Part shown: positions 45,720 to 54,209 of the stretch, in pieces
Layout of the letters: each line of letters begins with the position of its first letter
Position numbering within the stretch: position 1 is the stretch's first letter
Program-made: the position numbers and the translations under genes
Assembly: GCF_041435435.1 (NCBI RefSeq)
Contig: NZ_CP108494.1
Coordinates: forward strand, 6,978,501-7,042,500
Reading direction: 5' to 3'
Origin: Streptomyces sp. NBC_01241
GTDB taxonomy: Bacteria; Actinomycetota; Actinomycetes; Streptomycetales; Streptomycetaceae
DNA length: 64,000 bases
Notes under the pieces: model-generated
What the model was told of the DNA's origin: nothing
What the model saw: only the letters and a program-made list of their open reading frames with translations
The model's database searches: none

Positions 45720-46455
45720 CCAGCAGCACGACCGGCAGCCCGCCCAGGGCCCCAACGTGCACTACCATCAGCCGCTCAACCAGCCGCGTGCCATGCGCCT
45801 CGGCGTCGCCGGTCCGGTCGGCACCGGAAAGAGCTCGATTCTCGCGACGCTGTGCCGTGAGCTTGCGGGTGAACTCTCCATGGCCGTCGTCACCAACGAC
45901 ATCTACACCGACGAGGACGCCCGCTTTCTCCGCTCGGCTGGCGTCCTGCCCACCGAGCGCATCCGCGCCGTCGAGACCGGCGCCTGCCCGCACACCGCGA
46001 TCCGCGACGACGTCAGCGCCAACCTCGACGCGGTCGAGGACCTGGAGGAGGCGTACGGACCGCTCGACCTGGTCCTCATCGAGAGCGGCGGCGACAACCT
46101 CACCGCCACCTTCAGCCCCGCCCTCGCCGACGCGCAGCTCTTCTGCATCGACGTCGCGGGCGGCGGTGACGTCGCCCGCAAGGGCGGCCCCGGCATCACC
46201 GGCGCCGACCTCCTGATCATCAACAAGACGGACCTCGCGCCGTACGTGGAGGTCGACGTGGACGCGATGGTCGCCGACGCCGAGAACGCCCGCGGCGGTC
46301 TCCCGGTCCTCGCGCTCTCCAAGAACGACCCGGGCTCGATCGCCGAACTCGCCGACTGGGTGCGGGCGGTGCTCGTACGCCACCGCTCCGGGACCCACAT
46401 CCCCACCGACCCGGGCCCGATGGCACCCCACAGTCACAGCCAAGACGACTCGTGA
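45712..46455 (+). CDS. ureG: Urease accessory GTPase UreG
   Basis: A 247-aa SIMIBI GTPase delivering nickel to urease. The P-loop is GPVGTGKSS, the nickel-binding CPH motif is in ETGACPHTAIRDD, and the guanine motif is NKTDL. The N-terminus has HDRQPAQGPNVHYHQ and the C-terminus HSHSQDDS, short histidine clusters that could bind nickel. Start is TTG at 45712, supported by GGAGAC upstream. Its end overlaps ureD (GTGA). Confidence 0.95.
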   Translation: MPDQQHDRQPAQGPNVHYHQPLNQPRAMRLGVAGPVGTGKSSILATLCRELAGELSMAVVTNDIYTDEDARFLRSAGVLPTERIRAVETGACPHTAIRDDVSANLDAVEDLEEAYGPLDLVLIESGGDNLTATFSPALADAQLFCIDVAGGGDVARKGGPGITGADLLIINKTDLAPYVEVDVDAMVADAENARGGLPVLALSKNDPGSIAELADWVRAVLVRHRSGTHIPTDPGPMAPHSHSQDDS

Positions 46456-47201
46456 CAGCGCGGACGGTCGCTTCCGCCGAGCCGGCCGACCCCACGGTCG
46501 TCTCTGTGGAGCGCGACGGTTCGGGCCGCCATCTCGCCCGCGAACTGCGTCCCGGCGCCTTTCTCGCCCCCCGCCCCCTGCTGCCGTCCCCCGACCGCCT
46601 CCGCATCGCCCTCGTCGGCATCCGCGCGGGACTCCTCACGGGCGATGATCTGCGGCTGCACATCTCGGTCGGCCCGGGTGCCCGGCTGGAACTGGTCGAG
46701 CCGTCCGGCCTGGTGGCGTACGACCATCGCGGCGGCTCATCGACCTGGCGGGCCAGGGTCGACATCGCGGAGGGCGGCGAACTGCGCTGGAACGCCCGGC
46801 CGTTCGTGATCTCGACGGGTGCGTGCGTCGAGCGATCGATGGACATCGCGCTGGCGGCCGGTGCGCGGATGCTGTGGCGCGACACCCTGGTGCTCGGGCG
46901 CTCCGGCGAGCGGGGCGGCAGCGTACGGGCGACGACCCGTGCCACGTACGACGGCCACGAGCTGCTGGTCGAGGACCTGGACCTCACGGACCCGGAACTG
47001 CGCGAACTCCCCGGCATCCTGGGCCCGAACCGCATCATCGGCTCGGTCACCGCTCTCGGCACGAGGCCCGGGGGCCCGCCCCACCCGTACCGCATGGAGC
47101 TGGCGGGGCCGGGGGCGCAGGTGCGGCTGCTGGACACGGTGACACCGGCGCTCGACGCGGAACTGGCGACGGTCTGGGAGAACTGGCTCGTCACCGGCTG
47201 A
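46452..47201 (+). CDS. ureD: Urease accessory protein UreD (UreH)
   Basis: A 249-aa beta-rich scaffold that binds the apoenzyme and UreF/UreG. Diagnostic parts are LRIALVGIRAGLLTGDDLRL and ISTGACVERSMDIALAAGAR. GTG at 46452 overlaps the ureG stop. The operon order is ureABCFGD; the nickel chaperone UreE is absent, as commonly reported for actinobacteria. Confidence 0.9.
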   Translation: MTARTVASAEPADPTVVSVERDGSGRHLARELRPGAFLAPRPLLPSPDRLRIALVGIRAGLLTGDDLRLHISVGPGARLELVEPSGLVAYDHRGGSSTWRARVDIAEGGELRWNARPFVISTGACVERSMDIALAAGARMLWRDTLVLGRSGERGGSVRATTRATYDGHELLVEDLDLTDPELRELPGILGPNRIIGSVTALGTRPGGPPHPYRMELAGPGAQVRLLDTVTPALDAELATVWENWLVTG

Positions 47202-47220
47202 CACGCGGCATACACACAAA

Positions 47221-47565
47221 ATGTATCGTGCACAGAAATCCGTGCGCAGGCAGCCGAACCAGGCGTCGTACGCCGCCGCGAAGGAGGCGATCCGCGGGCT
47301 GAGCCGGGTCGTCGCCAACGAGTGGGCCACCGACCGGATCCGCGTCGACGTCGTGTCGCCCATGGCGAGGACCGCGGGCGTCGCCGCCTGGGCCGAGGCG
47401 CACCCCGAGCAGTACGCGCTCTGCGCCGCCGAGGTCCCCCTGGGCCGCTTCGGCGACCCGCAGAAGGATGTCGCCCCGGTCGTCGCGTTCCTGACGAGCG
47501 ACGACGCCCCGTACCTCACCGGTCGGACGCCGATGGCCGACGGCGGGGCGATCAAGCTCCGCCGA
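47221..47565 (+). pseudogene. C-terminal half of a short-chain dehydrogenase
   Basis: The frame encodes the SDR catalytic YxxxK (SYAAAKEAIRGLSRVVANEW) and the C-terminal half to PMADGGAIKLR. The N-terminal Rossmann half with the NAD(P) motif is missing, and no stop occurs where homologues end, so the frame runs on to 48015 antisense to the MFS gene. It is a remnant, and the ATG at 47221 is probably fortuitous. Parent SDR family not determinable. Confidence 0.8.
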
Positions 47566-47621
47566 CCCTGCCGCACGGCCTCGGGCCGGAAGGGATGTCC
47601 GGACGGGACGTCCTTTCACGG

Positions 47622-48869
47622 TCAGGAGCGGCTGATCCGGGAGCGGCCGACCGCGCCGCGCGCCACCGCGGCCGCACCCAGCAGCGCGGGGACCGCCGCG
47701 ACCGCGAAGCACACGGCCGGCGGCAGGCGATCCACCAGCAGACCCACCGCCGCGGTGCCCGCCGAGGACCCGGCATTGACCGCGGTGTTGACCCACGCAC
47801 CCGCCTGCGTGCGACTCCCCGCGCTCACGGACTCGTCCGCGACGAGATACGCGGTCGTCAAGGCCGGTGCGACGAACACCCCGGCGGCCGCCACCACCGC
47901 GGCCAGCACGTACACATCGGTCGACAGCCCGGCCACGGCCATGGCCACCCCCAGGCCGGCGGCCGGCACCGGCAGCCGTACCCGGTTCGGCGCACGCCAG
48001 GAGACGGCGCCGTAGCCGAGCCCGCCGACCGCGCTTCCCGCCGAGAGCGCGGCCAGCACCCACGCCACCGACGCGCCCTGGTGGCGCTGTTCGGTGAACG
48101 CCACCACCAGCAGGTCCAGCCCACCCAGACACAGCCCCACGGCCGCCGCCACGATCGCGGCGTGCCGCACCCCGACGATGCCGAGCAGCCGCCGCTCGCG
48201 CGGCGCGTCCTGGGGCGTGTCGGCCTCCTGGTCGGACGGTGTCGTGGCGATGCCGCGGACCGCGGGCGAGGACACCAGCGCCAGGGCGCCCACCAGCACG
48301 AGCACGGCACTGATCACGACACCCGCCGCGGGGACGGTGAAGGTGACCACCACGCCCACCAGCAACGGTCCGGTGACGAAGAGCAGTTCCTCGGCGACGC
48401 CGTCCAGGCTGTACGCGCGCCGCAACAGCTCCCGTTCCGGAACGAGGCTGCTCCACAGGGTCCGCATCACCGGTCCCAACGGCGGTGTGCAGGCGCCCGC
48501 CGCCACGGCGAGCACCCCCAGAAGGAGCGAGGAGGCGCCGGGCCGCCACGTCGCGCACGCCAGTGCGGTGAGCAGTGCCGCGTAGACCCCGGCCATCGGC
48601 GGCAGCGCCCGACGCGGCCCGTGCCGGTCGATCAGCGCGGCACGGGCGGGGGAGAGGAAGACACTTGCCGCCCCGAACAGGGCCATGACGGCGCCCGCGA
48701 CGGAGTACGAGCCGGTGGCGTCCTTCACCGCCAGCATCAGGGAGAGGGAGACCATTCCGTACGACAGCCGCCCCAACAGAGCGGCGCCGAAGGTGCGGGC
48801 GGCGTGACGGGTACGCAGGACGGTGGCGTACGAAGGGGCGCGCGAAGGCGCGGGTGAGGGCGAAGGCAT
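47622..48869 (-). CDS. MFS transporter
   Basis: A 415-aa major facilitator with about 12 hydrophobic segments and the loop 2-3 motif ALIDRHGPRRALP. The second half starts after a charged loop (QEADTPQDAPRERR). It resembles drug/solute exporters, but the substrate cannot be inferred. ATG at 48869 has GAGG nine bases upstream and begins the Pro/Ser-rich MPSPSPAPSRAPS tail; the ORF upstream of it lacks an SD. Monocistronic, divergent from the reductase at 49149. Confidence 0.85.
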   Translation of the reverse strand: MPSPSPAPSRAPSYATVLRTRHAARTFGAALLGRLSYGMVSLSLMLAVKDATGSYSVAGAVMALFGAASVFLSPARAALIDRHGPRRALPPMAGVYAALLTALACATWRPGASSLLLGVLAVAAGACTPPLGPVMRTLWSSLVPERELLRRAYSLDGVAEELLFVTGPLLVGVVVTFTVPAAGVVISAVLVLVGALALVSSPAVRGIATTPSDQEADTPQDAPRERRLLGIVGVRHAAIVAAAVGLCLGGLDLLVVAFTEQRHQGASVAWVLAALSAGSAVGGLGYGAVSWRAPNRVRLPVPAAGLGVAMAVAGLSTDVYVLAAVVAAAGVFVAPALTTAYLVADESVSAGSRTQAGAWVNTAVNAGSSAGTAAVGLLVDRLPPAVCFAVAAVPALLGAAAVARGAVGRSRISRS

Positions 48870-49148
48870 GAGGACGTTCCTCGTGAGGGCAGCGCGGCAG
48901 AGGGCGCTGCGGGCATGCGGGGACACCGAGGGCCGCACCCGGTGGGACGAGGCGCGGTCAGTACGGGGTCCTACGCACGGAAGAGGAACATGTGTGCCAA
49001 CGTATCAGGGCGAGAAGCGCGTGCCCCGGCTTCCGGTGCCCTGTCCGAATTGCCGCCGTCGAGGAAGGCCGGGTGTGAGACTGGGGCGTCGGCTGTTCCG
49101 GCGTCGCGCAGCCCTGTGGTGCGACGCCTTCGGCGGGAGAGGACCGCG

Positions 49149-49727
49149 ATGCGAAAGATCATCCTGATGATGTCGGTGTCCCTCGACGGTTTCATCGAGG
49201 GACCGGACCGTGAGATCGACTGGCACCTGGTCGACGACGAATTGCACCGTCACGTCAACGAGCAGCTCAGGGCCATGGGCGGCTTCCTGGACGGCCGTGT
49301 GACCTATGAACTCATGGCCGGGTTCTGGCCGACCGCCGACGCGGATCCCTCAAGTGCCGGACCGGTGGCCGAGTTTGCCGGTATCTGGCGGGACATGCCC
49401 AAGATCGTGTTCTCCCGGACTCTGGAGCGGGCCGACTGGAACACCACCATCAGGCGGGAGGTCGACGTCGACGAGATCAAGGCTCTCAAGGCGCAGCCCG
49501 GCGGAGACCTGGTGGTCGGCGGTGCCGATCTGGCCTCGTCCTTCATGCGCCACGATCTGATCGACGAGTACCGCATCTACATCCATCCGGTTCTCATCGG
49601 ACGAGGCAAGCCGCTGTTCCCGGCGTCGGATACCCGGACCGGGCTCCGCCTGGCCGAGACCCGGACCTTCGGCAACGGGGTCGTACTCCTTCGCCACGAA
49701 CGTCCCGCGGCTGCTCCACCGGAATGA
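49149..49727 (+). CDS. Dihydrofolate reductase/RibD C-terminal family protein
   Basis: A 192-aa single-domain reductase of the RibD_C/DHFR-like superfamily. Landmarks are KIILMMSVSLDGFIEGPD near the N-terminus, VTYELMAGFWP, PKIVFSRTLE, GGDLVVGGADLASSF and IHPVLIGRGKPLF. Such proteins bind NADPH, but most have no known substrate. ATG at 49149 follows GGAGAGGACC. Not a housekeeping folA, to judge by the substituted active-site region. Confidence 0.85.
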   Translation: MRKIILMMSVSLDGFIEGPDREIDWHLVDDELHRHVNEQLRAMGGFLDGRVTYELMAGFWPTADADPSSAGPVAEFAGIWRDMPKIVFSRTLERADWNTTIRREVDVDEIKALKAQPGGDLVVGGADLASSFMRHDLIDEYRIYIHPVLIGRGKPLFPASDTRTGLRLAETRTFGNGVVLLRHERPAAAPPE

Positions 49728-49850
49728 ACTCGCCGAGCCGCCGCGGTGCGACGGCTGCCCCACCGGGCCGTACGGGCGGTTCGCGCCGTATAAATGCCGC
49801 ACCGTCCACAGGTGGCTGTACCGTCAGGAGATCCGACGAAAGGACCGGCG

Positions 49851-50258
49851 ATGACACTCGCACCGGAGGACCGTCTGGCCATCACCGAACTGATCGCCCT
49901 GCACGGGCATCTGGTGGACGACGGCGAACTCGACCGCCTCGACGCGCTGTTCACCGACGACATCGTCTACGACACCTCGAACCTCGAACATGGAGAGATG
50001 CACGGGCTGGCGGCCTTCCGGGACGCGGCGCTGGCGATGGCGGAGCGTGGGCCCGTCAGTCACCACGTCACCAACATCGTCCTCACCGAGGCCGGTGACG
50101 ATCAGGTGCGCGCCCGCTCCAAGGGGATCGGTGTCAAGGCGGACGGTACGTGCGGAAGCGTGACCTATGACGACGTGATCGTGCGCGGTGAGCAGGGCTG
50201 GCGTATCAGCCGTCGCAAGATCATCGTGCGGCAGATGCCTCCGGCCGCGAAGGAGTAG
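49851..50258 (+). CDS. SnoaL/NTF2-like protein
   Basis: A 135-aa cone-shaped NTF2-fold protein. Typical features are the start EDRLAITELIALHGHLVDDG, the acidic LFTDDIVYDTSN and the C-terminal strand GWRISRRKIIVRQ. Members are cyclases, isomerases or dehydratases, or merely bind ligands; nothing here decides. ATG at 49851 follows GAAAGGACC. Confidence 0.83.
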   Translation: MTLAPEDRLAITELIALHGHLVDDGELDRLDALFTDDIVYDTSNLEHGEMHGLAAFRDAALAMAERGPVSHHVTNIVLTEAGDDQVRARSKGIGVKADGTCGSVTYDDVIVRGEQGWRISRRKIIVRQMPPAAKE

Positions 50259-50267
50259 CCCGCACCG

Positions 50268-50422
50268 CATGTCGCATGTCATGTGCGCGGGTGTCGTACG
50301 ACACGCCACTACATGTGACACGCCACCACATGCAACACCCAGCCACATGCGACACCCAGCCACATATGACATGTCGCATGTGGCTGATATCGCGTGGCAT
50401 GTCGCATGCCACATGTCCCATG
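50268..50422. repeat. CATG-rich repeat patch
   Basis: Twelve CATG tetramers occur in 155 bp, mostly as CCACATG, CATGTCG or CATGCGACAC variants in both orientations. 50340-50353 and 50373-50386 form a perfect 14-bp inverted repeat with a 19-base loop. GC content is visibly lower than in flanking genes. The patch lies between the convergent SnoaL-like and alcohol dehydrogenase genes. Confidence 0.85.
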
Positions 50423-50507
50423 CCAGGTGTCGCACGCCGACGCCGATGGGCGCCCCCGCAACCAGCAGGGGCGCCGCCGACGGAACCGGGCCACGGACAG
50501 GATCGCG

Positions 50508-51647
50508 TCAGGCGTCCAACATGCCTGACGTGTCGATGACCTGACGGATCGCCCGGCCCGAAGCCAGCTCCTCCATCGCCGCGTTGATGTCGGCCAGCGG
50601 CAGCGTGCCCGTATGCATCTGCTCCACCGGCATCAGGCCCGCCCGCCACAGGTCCAGGAACCTCGGGATGTCGCGGCGCGGCACCGCGTCCCCCATGTAC
50701 GAGCCGAGCAGGGACTTGCCCTCGCCCGCGAACGCCAGGGCCGGCACCTCCAGCACCCGGTCGGGGGCGGGCAGGCCCACCGAGACGACCTTGCCGCCCC
50801 GCGCCACGGCCGTCAGGCACTCGGCCATGACCTTCGGACTGCCCACCGCCTCCACCGCCAGCTCGGCACCACCGGAGGTGAGTTCACGGATCTGCCGCAA
50901 GGCGTCATCGGGGGCGTACGCATGCGTCGCACCCAGCCGGAGAGCCAGCTCGCGCTTCTCCTGGACCGGGTCGACCGCGATGATCGGGTACGCCCCTGCC
51001 GCCCGTGCGCCCAGTACCGCCGAGAGCCCCACGCCGCCCAGGCCGTAGACCACCGTCGACTGGCCGGGACGCAGAGCCGCCGTGTTGATGACCGCGCCCG
51101 CGCCCGTCAGGACCGCGCAGCCGAACATCGACGCCACGGTGAACGGGATGTCCTTGGGGATCGGGACCACCGACTCCTGGGCCAGCACTGCGTGTTCGGA
51201 GAACGCGGAAACGCCCAGCTGGTGGTGGACCCGGTTGCCGGCGGCGTCGGTCAGCAGTGACGGGCCGTGCAGCAGCGCGCCCGATCCGTTCGCCGCCGCT
51301 GCCTGCGCGCACAGGGCGGGCCGGCCCGCCGCGCAGTCGGCGCAGAAACCGCAGCTCGGCACGAAGACCAGCGCCACATGGTCACCGGGGGAGACCCGGC
51401 CGACACCCGGCCCGGTGTCCTGGACGACGCCCACCGCCTCGTGCCCCAGCGCCATCGGCAGCGGGCGGACCCGGTCGCCGTTGACCACCGAGAGGTCCGA
51501 GTGACAGAGCGAGGCGGCCGCGATACGGACCAGCACCTCGCCCTCGCGCGGGGCGCCCAGCTCCAGCTCCTCCACCTCGACCGGGCGGGTCCCGGAGTAG
51601 GGACGGGCCGTCGATATCCCGCGCAGCACCACCGCACGGGTCTTCAC
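50508..51647 (-). CDS. Zinc-dependent alcohol dehydrogenase
   Basis: A 379-aa medium-chain dehydrogenase. Catalytic zinc ligands are Cys in SLCHSDLSV and His-Glu in GHEAVGVV; the structural zinc site is CGFCADCAAGRPALC. The NAD loop is VYGLGGVGLSAVLGARAAG. The size and insert pattern resemble class III/NDMA-dependent types that oxidise primary alcohols. GTG at 51647 has GGAGG at good spacing and overlaps the preceding gene by four bases (GTGA). Last gene of the glycerol-type operon, so it may oxidise an alcohol released by the pathway. Confidence 0.9.
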   Translation of the reverse strand: MKTRAVVLRGISTARPYSGTRPVEVEELELGAPREGEVLVRIAAASLCHSDLSVVNGDRVRPLPMALGHEAVGVVQDTGPGVGRVSPGDHVALVFVPSCGFCADCAAGRPALCAQAAAANGSGALLHGPSLLTDAAGNRVHHQLGVSAFSEHAVLAQESVVPIPKDIPFTVASMFGCAVLTGAGAVINTAALRPGQSTVVYGLGGVGLSAVLGARAAGAYPIIAVDPVQEKRELALRLGATHAYAPDDALRQIRELTSGGAELAVEAVGSPKVMAECLTAVARGGKVVSVGLPAPDRVLEVPALAFAGEGKSLLGSYMGDAVPRRDIPRFLDLWRAGLMPVEQMHTGTLPLADINAAMEELASGRAIRQVIDTSGMLDA

Positions 51648-51946
51648 GCCCGTACCTCCGGACGCGGGGCGCAGCGCAGCACGTCGCGGCTCTCCAGCAG
51701 CGGGACGACCTTGCCGAGCACGATCTCCTGGAAGTGCGGGGTGGCGCAGTGCGCGGTGAAGTCGGCCTCGGAGACGTACTCCTCGTACAGCACGATCGCC
51801 CGCGGGTCCTCGGTGCCCTGGTGGACCCGGTAGGCGAGATTGCCCGGCTCCTGGCGGGAGGCGGTTGCCATGGTGTCGAGCAGGGGCAGGACGGTGTTCT
51901 CCTCGCCGGCCCTGGTGCGGTAGCGGGCGACGACTACATAGGTCAT
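51644..51946 (-). CDS. Antibiotic biosynthesis monooxygenase (ABM) family protein
   Basis: A 100-aa ferredoxin-like ABM-fold protein (MTYVVVARYRTRAGEENTVL; AYRVHQGTEDPRAIVLYEEY; HCATPHFQEIV). Such dimers include small quinone- or heme-handling oxygenases and many uncharacterised proteins. It overlaps the dehydrogenase and starts six bases after the antiterminator gene ends, so it is part of the operon. A role in aldehyde or lipid handling is possible but not shown. Confidence 0.88.
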   Translation of the reverse strand: MTYVVVARYRTRAGEENTVLPLLDTMATASRQEPGNLAYRVHQGTEDPRAIVLYEEYVSEADFTAHCATPHFQEIVLGKVVPLLESRDVLRCAPRPEVRA

Positions 51947-51952
51947 GGGTGC

Positions 51953-52612
51953 TTACTCCTGGGGTGCGGGGGGCCTCTTCAAGGCGGTGGGCGGGACCGG
52001 CGGCAGCTGGTCCCGGCGCAGGTGCCAGAGGCGGGGGTCGGACGTGGCTGCCGCGGCCGACCCGAGGGCCAGCGCGAGTGCCACGTCCGCGGCGGTTTCC
52101 ACGAAGCCGGCGGCGACCGACGGGGACATCGCGCGCTGTGCCTGCGCGCTCATCCGGCCGATGATCGGGGCGGGCATGATCTCGACCAGGTCCGGCGCCC
52201 CGCGCGAGATCGCGTCCGTGGAGCGGCGCAGATTGGACCGGTCGGTGACGAACACCTTCATCATCGTCAGCAGGCCGAGCGGGCGGCCCTTTTCTATGAG
52301 GGAGAGCCGGGTGCTGACCACGCCGTGCGCGCCCATGTTCTTGATGAACTCCAGCGCGCCCCGGTCCTGAGCCAGACCGGGGCTGCTGTCCACGTTCACG
52401 AACACGGTCTTCCCCGCCCGGGCCAGCGCCGGCACGACCTGGGGCAGCTGCCCCACCGCGAACGAGGCGAGGATGCACACCTTGGCCGGTGCGGTCAGGA
52501 ACTGCCGCAGCGGCTGGGTGCCGACGACCGACGCGACGACCGGCACCTCGGCGAACGCCGCGGTGAGCCGGGGGTCGAGTGGGGCACCGGACCGGGAGGG
52601 GGAAGGGGTCAT
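51953..52612 (-). CDS. glpP: GlpP-type glycerol-3-phosphate-responsive antiterminator
   Basis: A 219-aa protein aligning along its length with Bacillus subtilis GlpP: a core strand ending in GQLPQVVPALARAGKTVFVN, then HGVVSTRLSLIEKG, the phosphate-site stretch DLVEIMPAPI and the last strands SVAAGFVETAADVALALAL to TSDPRLW. GlpP is a TIM-barrel-like RNA-binding antiterminator activated by glycerol-3-phosphate. Its gene is inside the operon that makes and uses that metabolite. A strong intrinsic terminator lies in the operon leader at 59107-59158 and is the obvious candidate target. Confidence 0.9.
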   Translation of the reverse strand: MTPSPSRSGAPLDPRLTAAFAEVPVVASVVGTQPLRQFLTAPAKVCILASFAVGQLPQVVPALARAGKTVFVNVDSSPGLAQDRGALEFIKNMGAHGVVSTRLSLIEKGRPLGLLTMMKVFVTDRSNLRRSTDAISRGAPDLVEIMPAPIIGRMSAQAQRAMSPSVAAGFVETAADVALALALGSAAAATSDPRLWHLRRDQLPPVPPTALKRPPAPQE

Positions 52613-52655
52613 GGCAAGGGCCTGCCTGGAGAAGGAGGGTTCGTGGCTGCTGAGA

Positions 52656-54209
52656 TCAGTTCAGCGGAGACGTACCGAATCGGCTGGGAAGGCCCAGCTT
52701 GCCAGGGTTGAGAATGCCGGCCGGGTCCAGGGCCTTCTTCACCGCGACGAACGTCGCGAAGCCCGCCCCGAGTGATTCCTCCAGGTAGGGACCGCGCAGC
52801 AGACCGCAGCCGTGGTGGTGGCTGAGCGCCGCCGCGTGCTTGATGAGCACGGCGTTGGCCGCGTCCCACACCGAGCGGTACCAGTCGCGGCGCGACTCGG
52901 GCGCCACATCGCCGCGCAGCGAGAAGTAGACGCAGGCGCCGTCGGTGTACGCGTGGGACTGGTGGGCCGAGGCCGCCAGAGTTCCGTCCACCGACTGGAT
53001 CGCGGCGACCACCTCGTCGTAGATCACCGGGAGGTCGGTCCAGGACGCGGCCATCTCCAGGGTGTCGGCGACGAAGCCGGGACCGGGCTTGAAGCCGTCG
53101 GCGGACTTGCCGACCAGCATCCGCTCGTCCAGCCAGCGCTCGAAGACCGCCTTGCTGTCCAGCTCGGGGCCGTACGCCTCGCAGACCTCGGTCGCCACCT
53201 TGATGGAGGCGTCGACGATGGCCGGGTCGCCCTCGTCGGCGATGAGGAGGAGATTGGTCTCCGGGTGGCCGAAGTGGGTGCCCGACTCCAGCGTGTCGTA
53301 CAGGCGCAGGACGGCCGGGGTCGCACCGCGCTGCATGATCTTGCGGCAGGCGTCAAGGCCCTCCGCGAAGGTCGTGAAGCCGAACGCCACGGCGTTCGCG
53401 TACTCCGGCAGCGGGTGCACCCGCACCCGCGCCGAGACGATGACGCCGAGGGTGCCTTCGGAGCCGACGAACAGCTGGCGCAGGTCCGGACCGACCGCGG
53501 CACGGGTGTAGTCGCCGTACGTGGCCCGCGTACCGTCCGCGTGCACGACGTCGACGCCGACGACCATGTCCTCGATCTTGCCGTACCGGGTGGAGAGCTG
53601 ACCGGCGCCCCGGCAGGCGATCCAGCCGCCGACCGTGGACACGGCGAACGCCGACGGCCAGTGGCCGGTGGTGACGCCGTACTCCTCCTGGAGCTGCTTC
53701 TCGAAGAGGTCGCCGAACATGCCGGCCTCGACGTCCACCACGTTCGACTCGGCGTCGAAGGCGGTGATCCGGTTCAGCCCGCAGACGTCCAGGACGACGC
53801 CGCCGAAGACGGGGAGCGCCGCGCCCGTGACGTTGGAGCGGCCCGCGGACGGGGTGACCGGGATGCCGGCCTCGTGGCAGATCCGCAGCACGGCTGCGAC
53901 CTGGTCGGCGTCGGCCGCCTCGACGATCACGGCGTTCGGCGTCGCCGGACGGCCCTCGGTCTCGCCGATCATCGAGCCGGCCCACCAGTCGCGGGTCCGG
54001 GTGACGACCTCGTCGCGGGAGGTGTGCACCGCGTGCGCCGCCTCGCGCAGCGCCTCGATCACGGTCTCGGGGACCTCGACCGGGTTCACCTGGAGGGCGG
54101 CCTCGCCGTCTCCGATCGGGGTGTTCTGCGCCCACTTCGCGAAGCTGGGGGCGCCGATCGTGTAGTTGCCCCGGTTGAACGGGTGGGTGATGGTCTGACG
54201 GCTGATCAT
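52656..54209 (-). CDS. Alkyl-dihydroxyacetone-phosphate-synthase-like FAD enzyme
   Basis: A 517-aa flavoprotein of the VAO/PCMH fold. The FAD loop is PSAGRSNVTGAAL. The stretches GHWPSAFAVSTVGGWIACRG and YGKIEDMVVG match alkyl-DHAP synthase (AGPS) rather than glycolate or lactate oxidases, and the C-terminal half has GACVYF, where AGPS has its active-site tyrosine, and the histidine triplet SHHHG. AGPS exchanges the acyl group of acyl-DHAP for a fatty alcohol to form an ether lipid; it needs no net oxidation. The gene overlaps glpD by four bases (ATGA), whose product makes DHAP-type compounds. Activity is inferred. Confidence 0.85.
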   Translation of the reverse strand: MISRQTITHPFNRGNYTIGAPSFAKWAQNTPIGDGEAALQVNPVEVPETVIEALREAAHAVHTSRDEVVTRTRDWWAGSMIGETEGRPATPNAVIVEAADADQVAAVLRICHEAGIPVTPSAGRSNVTGAALPVFGGVVLDVCGLNRITAFDAESNVVDVEAGMFGDLFEKQLQEEYGVTTGHWPSAFAVSTVGGWIACRGAGQLSTRYGKIEDMVVGVDVVHADGTRATYGDYTRAAVGPDLRQLFVGSEGTLGVIVSARVRVHPLPEYANAVAFGFTTFAEGLDACRKIMQRGATPAVLRLYDTLESGTHFGHPETNLLLIADEGDPAIVDASIKVATEVCEAYGPELDSKAVFERWLDERMLVGKSADGFKPGPGFVADTLEMAASWTDLPVIYDEVVAAIQSVDGTLAASAHQSHAYTDGACVYFSLRGDVAPESRRDWYRSVWDAANAVLIKHAAALSHHHGCGLLRGPYLEESLGAGFATFVAVKKALDPAGILNPGKLGLPSRFGTSPLN

